Assembly (NCBI RefSeq): GCF_040954835.1
Contig: NC_090696.1
Coordinates: 72,477,722-72,541,721 of the forward strand
Reading direction: 5' to 3'
DNA: 64,000 nucleotides
Source: Lepisosteus oculatus
Lineage: Eukaryota; Chordata; Actinopteri; Semionotiformes; Lepisosteidae
Of the stretch, positions 59,701 through 64,000 are shown one piece after another (position 1 is the first letter of the stretch; each line of letters starts with the position of its first letter). The position numbers and the translations under genes are program-made. The notes under the pieces were generated by a model that ran no database searches, was not told the origin of the DNA, and saw only the letters and a program-made list of their open reading frames with translations.

Positions 59701-62700
59701 TCTACAGTATGTTTACACATTAATGTCATCGTCTGCACAATATGAAAGAGTGATAAGACAGGTAGACAGAATGTATGGATATAAAGATAAAAGTGCAGAA
59801 TTAAAATCAAGGGTGGATTTGTTTAAATTGTACAATGAGCTAACAAGACCACATTTAGAATATTTTTTTTTACAATTGTGGATTGTGGTCACCATGTTAA
59901 AATATATATATATATTAATATATATATATAGCTATGCTGGATTTATTCAAGACAAAAGCAACCAGATACATTTGTGGGCTAAAGGGGATTTAGCCTCTGA
60001 TTACTAGGATACAGAAGTATTCCTAATCTGAGAAAAAAGATTCCTTCAAAAAGGTTGGAAGGAATATGGAACAAGCTACACAGCCACTTTGTCTTAGCCG
60101 ATACAGATATGGTCCAAGAAATGGCTGAATAAGATCCTGTGATAACATACAATAGCTATAGTATTAGCAACCAAACAAGCTTGATGCCCCAATGGTCTGC
60201 TCTCATTTGGTAGCTTTTTATATGTTCATATGGTTTTAACTTTTCTGTGCACTTCAAGCAGCTATTGTTATAAAAGGCAATATAATATTACAAAATTGTC
60301 GATGCAGCTTACTAAGTGCAAAGTGTGTGCGCCTGTGTTTATTTGGCATATACAGTACTTATTGTTCCTCAAAAACGTAACTTCAAGACAAAAGAAAATA
60401 AAAAAAACATACCCCTCCATTTCCTTCGAAAATGATAATAGGTAAATTCTGGGGGCAGAGAACAGGACATTTGTGAATATTTTATTATATTGAATGGTAT
60501 TATTGTGAAGGACCATCTTCTTTTCTGAACAAATGCAATGTGTATGAGAGCTCCAGCACATTGCCTTAAATAGTAAGAAATAGAAACTACAGCGTTATTC
60601 TTCCTTACACATTGCTAGAGCTGTTTAAGCAACATGTTTTCTTCAGACATCTTCCTTTATACATTGCTGTTGGTATGGAGGGCAGAAACAAATCTCACAG
60701 TGTTAGGCTGTGATAATGACACCACACCTCAGGACTCCCCATGGTGTCCAGGTCTCTCTTGGTGAGATATCATCCTTTCTGGGGTAGCTATCTTGTCTCA
60801 TGTTTGTGTGGGCAAGGAGGATGCTGAGAGAAGGCAGCTTAGATCCCAGGAAGTAAAGCATCTTGGTATGCCCCAAGCTTTGGCTTTTTGGATTCCTATG
60901 CTACTGCAAGTGCAAGTGTTCATATATTTTAATAATTGCTCTGGATGCTGTGTTTTAGGGTCATGTCATGCCTCTCATAGGCACCAATGTATTGTAGTAA
61001 AGATCATCAGTAGCAAATGCAGATGGAATTAAATGCAGTGTAGTTGCTGTTTGAACAGATATGTAAATAATGGTGTTTTTTCACAATATGTAGCTGCAGA
61101 AAAATAGCATAAGAAGTGTTCAAAGGAGGAAATACATAATACGTTCTCCATGTGATCACAATGAAACTAGAGTATTTTCTAATAAAATTGCTATTCAATA
61201 TCTATTAATTAAATTCAAATGCTAAAGGAGAACAAAAAGAAGAAAAAAATACATTTTTCGCTTGGAACAACAAAGCCACAGAAATGATGCTTATAATTTT
61301 TTTCCACCTGAAAGCAGATTAACTTAGAATTAAGAATTAGAATTTTAAAACTCACGCCTCCTCCATCAGGTGGTACCGGGGCAGGCTTAAAAGAAACAGA
61401 AGACATGATGTGAATCATGTCTAAGACATTTCTGTTCAGCTCAGTGTTAATGTCAGCCCAGATGCTATGTATCCTAGTAACTTTGAACATATTTAATATC
61501 ATTTAGTGAATATATTTAAGTTAGTTACTTAATCGATTACTGTATATAATTTTAAGAACTGATATTGATATCCATACTTTTTCGTATATTGCATATTATA
61601 CTGTTATATTCATAGTTTATCTCAACTGCTGTTAGAAATGGGAAAGAAAGGTATCCCTTCTAATATACAGTAGCTATCTATCCAGATATGTACAGTATAC
61701 CTCTTATCATTTTTCACTCTTTATAATACTGCATGAAAACTTAAAAATAAATTTAACAGAAAATATTTTTGATTAAAAAAAATTACCTCTGGCACAACCT
61801 GTGGAATGTATTGAGGTATGACTTGCGGGACGACCTGTGGGACGTACTGTGGGACAACTTGTGGGATGTACTGTGGGACGACTTGTGGGACATACTGTGG
61901 AATGACCTGAGGGACATACTGAGGAATGACCTGGGGGATGTATTGAGGAATGACCTGAGGAACCACCTGAGGGACGTACTGAGGGATTTTCTGCGTTGTC
62001 TCGGTTTGCTGAAGGGAAGGAAATTGATTGATTAAAAACAGGATACAGTATTACGATATTCTTGTATACTTGTGTGCAGTCAATATCAATGCTTTTTTCA
62101 TTTATTTGCCCAATTGACATAAGCAGTTGATTTCGATTCTTGTAAAGATCCAAGGGTGCAACTAATTTTTATGTCTCTGTTGAGATATAAAATGAATGAT
62201 TTCCCTGCTGAGAGACAGTGATTTCTTAATAGCACTACTCCTCTGGAAAGAAGTATGTTTTTTTCTTTGCAAAAGTGAACAAGTATTTAAGAAAACTTTT
62301 TAGAAAAAAAAATGATCAGCGGTTTCTGAAGAAAGATAGCTCTTGAGATTTACTTTTGAAGATTTGATTCATCCTATGAAATTGTTTTGTAATCAACCGA
62401 GATAAAATAGAAGAAAATAGAAAGGGACATTTTACAAAACTGTGAAAGTAAAGGAGTTCAGTGGAGTTTAATATCTTGCTATCGGGCAGCCATGAAGCAT
62501 TAAAGGAGAAGCTCACATTACCTCGGCCTCAGCACTCTCACTTTCTCCATCTTCCTCCTCTCCATTCTGCTCAAGCTAAAAAAAAAAAAAAAAAAAAAAT
62601 CTCTTAATGCTGCCTCACAGAGGTAAAGCCAACAGCACTTAAAATATAAAATAAAATATAAAATAAACTAAAATAGAACTTACTGGGACTGGACTTGCGA

Positions 62701-62743
62701 ATGCCGCACCAAAGAAATACAGCAATAATATTGCAGATTTCAT
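56754..62743 (-). CDS. SCPP gene D: acidic exon 3, PQYVPQVV repeat, GF-rich exon triplet
   Basis: Ten coding exons, about 196 residues: 62758..62684 (ATG 62743, MKSAILLLYFFGAAFASPVP), 62575..62522 (LEQNGEEEDGESESAEAE, with S-x-E site SAE), 62008..61787 (74 residues; QTETTQKI then tandem PQYVPQVV/PQYIPQVI), 61385..61356 (PAPVPPDGGG), 60448..60413 (NLPIIIFEGNGG), 59633..59586 (GLPVNGFNGFSGFIGG), 59250..59203 (GLPFTGFDGFSGLGGG), 58206..58168 (IFPVTGFDDFNGA), 57887..57852 (GLKPYSKTAPKQ), 56771..56728 (ISFHG-stop at 56754). A further untranslated exon starts at 56574, with AATAAA at 56447-56442. All junctions are phase 0. Exon 1 ends at 63403. The repeat and the three GF exons look like internal amplification of exons and codons. 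Likely a secreted matrix phosphoprotein; I cannot name the orthologue. Confidence 0.8.
59735..60150 (+). mobile_element. CR1-like LINE fragment in intron of gene D
   Basis: A plus-strand frame reads KLYNELTRPHLEYFFLQLW, a match to the 'LY-x-x-LVRPHLEY-x-x-x-x-W' motif near the C-terminus of CR1-type reverse transcriptases. It is followed by 'atttattcaagacaaaagca' and 'attccttcaaaaaggttgg'. An AT dinucleotide expansion (about 59904-59930) interrupts it. Opposite to the gene, truncated at both ends. Confidence 0.65.
62577..62599. repeat. Poly(A) tract at acceptor of gene D exon 3
   Basis: About 23 A on the plus strand, giving a pure T pyrimidine tract immediately before the TAG acceptor at 62577-62576 on the transcribed strand. 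Length variation here could affect splicing of the acidic exon. Confidence 0.9.
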
Positions 62744-63490
62744 TTCTTGTCAATCAAACTTGAAAAACATGAAAAACAATTAAATAATAGTGTTTGCAAA
62801 ACAGTTTTTTTTAATCAATCCTTTAAAAAGTCCAGCTTAATTCATCTCTGGATGATTATTTTCTACCTAGTAGTACCTGGAAGTAAGCCTAAATACAGTA
62901 CAATTATTATTACGATAAAAGTATAATAATAATAACAATAATAATGATAATAATAGTGGTGTTGTCTGTTATAGCTGCAGAATTAAAATTGCTTTAATCA
63001 AGTACTACTAAAATAACACATCTGCTGAAGATAGCAAAATACACATCACATGTCTATTATATAAACCTTTATAATTTAATATAAAAGAAACAACTTAGTT
63101 ACTACCAATGTTTAACAGGGAGGACACCACAACAGGATATAGAAGGTGATGCCCAAATGAATAAAATAAAAGGTCTCTTCACGTGTTAGGATTTATATAT
63201 TAAAGATATAATGCAAAATTAAAAGCTGTTTTCAACCTTTTACCCTTTAGTCCAGAATCCTTCATCAGGTAAAACATTTTTAATCACACTTTTAACATTT
63301 ACATTATTCAAAAATAATACTTGCCAACAACAGATATCGTTAAGGTTAAATTAAAAAGATAGTTAAGTTAAAAACAGAGTAAATTAAATCTTGAATTATT
63401 ACCTTTGTAGGGGAGCTACAGCAAATTCCCTTAGAAAACAGTGATGCTGTAGAGTGTTAAAATTTAACTGAAATGTTAGCTCCAAGCGGG

Positions 63491-63527
63491 ATTTAAACAC
63501 TATGCATGTAAGTGTTTGTCCAATCAG
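63491..63527 (-). promoter_or_regulatory. Core promoter of gene D
   Basis: Minus-strand CTGATTGG (plus CCAATCAG at 63520-63527), about 22-bp gap, then GTGTTTAAATC (around 63498-63491). Exon 1 of about 65 nt ends at 63403 (ACAAAG|GTAATA). From here to 64000 no further exon is visible. Confidence 0.65.
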
Positions 63528-64000
63528 GAGATGTGATGTATTGAAAACATGCAGTTGAAAAAAAAAAACCTGTTGCTTGACAACAAAGAACCCCCAAATT
63601 TCTCTGAAAAAACAATGAGTGACTTAACACAGGCCACAACATATGATGCACAAACGTCTCAGTTGCCTTCCAAGGCATGAAAGCCTGTCATAATAGACAC
63701 CGCAGTCGCATTATGATGCAAAAATTTCAATAACAATAAAATGCGAAGCTCTGTAATTAGATATTCATTCAACACATGATCTTCTCATTTGTTCCAAAGG
63801 TGTGAGGGTTGAGTGATAAACGGCATCAGTGAGCTCAGCGTGAAGGGGAGTTGACAGTAATTCCAGGAATAAAAAGAAACACAAAAAATGTAATGGTGTG
63901 TTGTCAAGCGCTTGAGCGGATGAGGAAGAGACAAGAAGGAGGGAGGGCAAAGGAATTAAAACACGAGAATGGGATCATGAAAATGTAGCCATCTAAACTG

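Noticed and set aside
61769-62035. Plus-strand frame with repeated D-L-W-D/N motif
   Set aside because: Antisense shadow of gene D's 24-bp coding repeat.
1-64000. CRISPR arrays, operons, attachment sites, endogenous virus copies
   Set aside because: None seen. The spaced repeats present are coding repeats, microsatellites, minisatellite-like blocks or eukaryotic retroelement remnants.

Overview
The window looks like vertebrate nuclear DNA from a ray-finned fish. It is AT-rich, carries spliced genes with short exons, and contains CR1-like LINE fragments, a 5S-rRNA-derived SINE, tRNA-type SINE remnants and Penelope-like sequence. Its main content is a cluster of secretory calcium-binding phosphoprotein (SCPP) genes of the P/Q-rich kind, which build enamel, enameloid and ganoin matrices. 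So many tandem P/Q-rich SCPP genes point to a non-teleost actinopterygian such as a gar or bowfin; that is an inference, not something read directly from the bases.

I can assemble eight SCPP-type genes, all on the minus strand. From right to left: gene D (63.5-56.4 kb, repeat of PQYVPQVV type); gene C (53.5-48.4 kb); genes B2 (44.1-39.6 kb) and B1 (34.9-29.7 kb), near-identical copies on a tandem duplication of about 9 kb; gene E (26.8-21.2 kb) and gene F (16.9-13.4 kb), which match ODAM exon by exon; gene A2 (4.9-2.9 kb, a small protein with a furin-type site and a Thr/Pro tail); and gene A1, of which only the promoter, exon 1 and signal-peptide exon lie in the window (0.65-0.02 kb). Each has an untranslated exon 1, an exon 2 with the ATG and a complete signal peptide, a short exon 3 that usually holds an S-x-E kinase site, then P/Q-, G/N- or T-rich exons. 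Every coding junction I placed is phase 0. Seven of the eight share a CCAAT/Y-box a fixed distance upstream of a TATA-like box; A2 has an AP-1-like site instead.

The clearest structural event is the tandem duplication at about 30.69-39.92 and 39.94-48.69 kb. Its breakpoints lie inside late introns of gene B and gene C. As a result B2 has lost its own last exon and reads instead into a copy of gene C's terminal exon.

Between the genes are: 4.9-13.4 kb with SINE and LINE remnants and a GC-rich degenerate tandem repeat at 7.1-8.6 kb; 17-21.2 kb with two unrecognised open frames; 26.9-29.7 kb with an old dispersed repeat; 35-39.6 kb and its copy at 44.2-48.4 kb with a SINE, a Penelope-like palindrome, a tRNA-Gly-like sequence and a 5S SINE; and 53.6-56.4 kb with short direct and inverted repeats. 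No rRNA gene, CRISPR array or prokaryote-type operon is present. All exon models come from reading splice signals, phase and paralogy by eye, and need transcript support.
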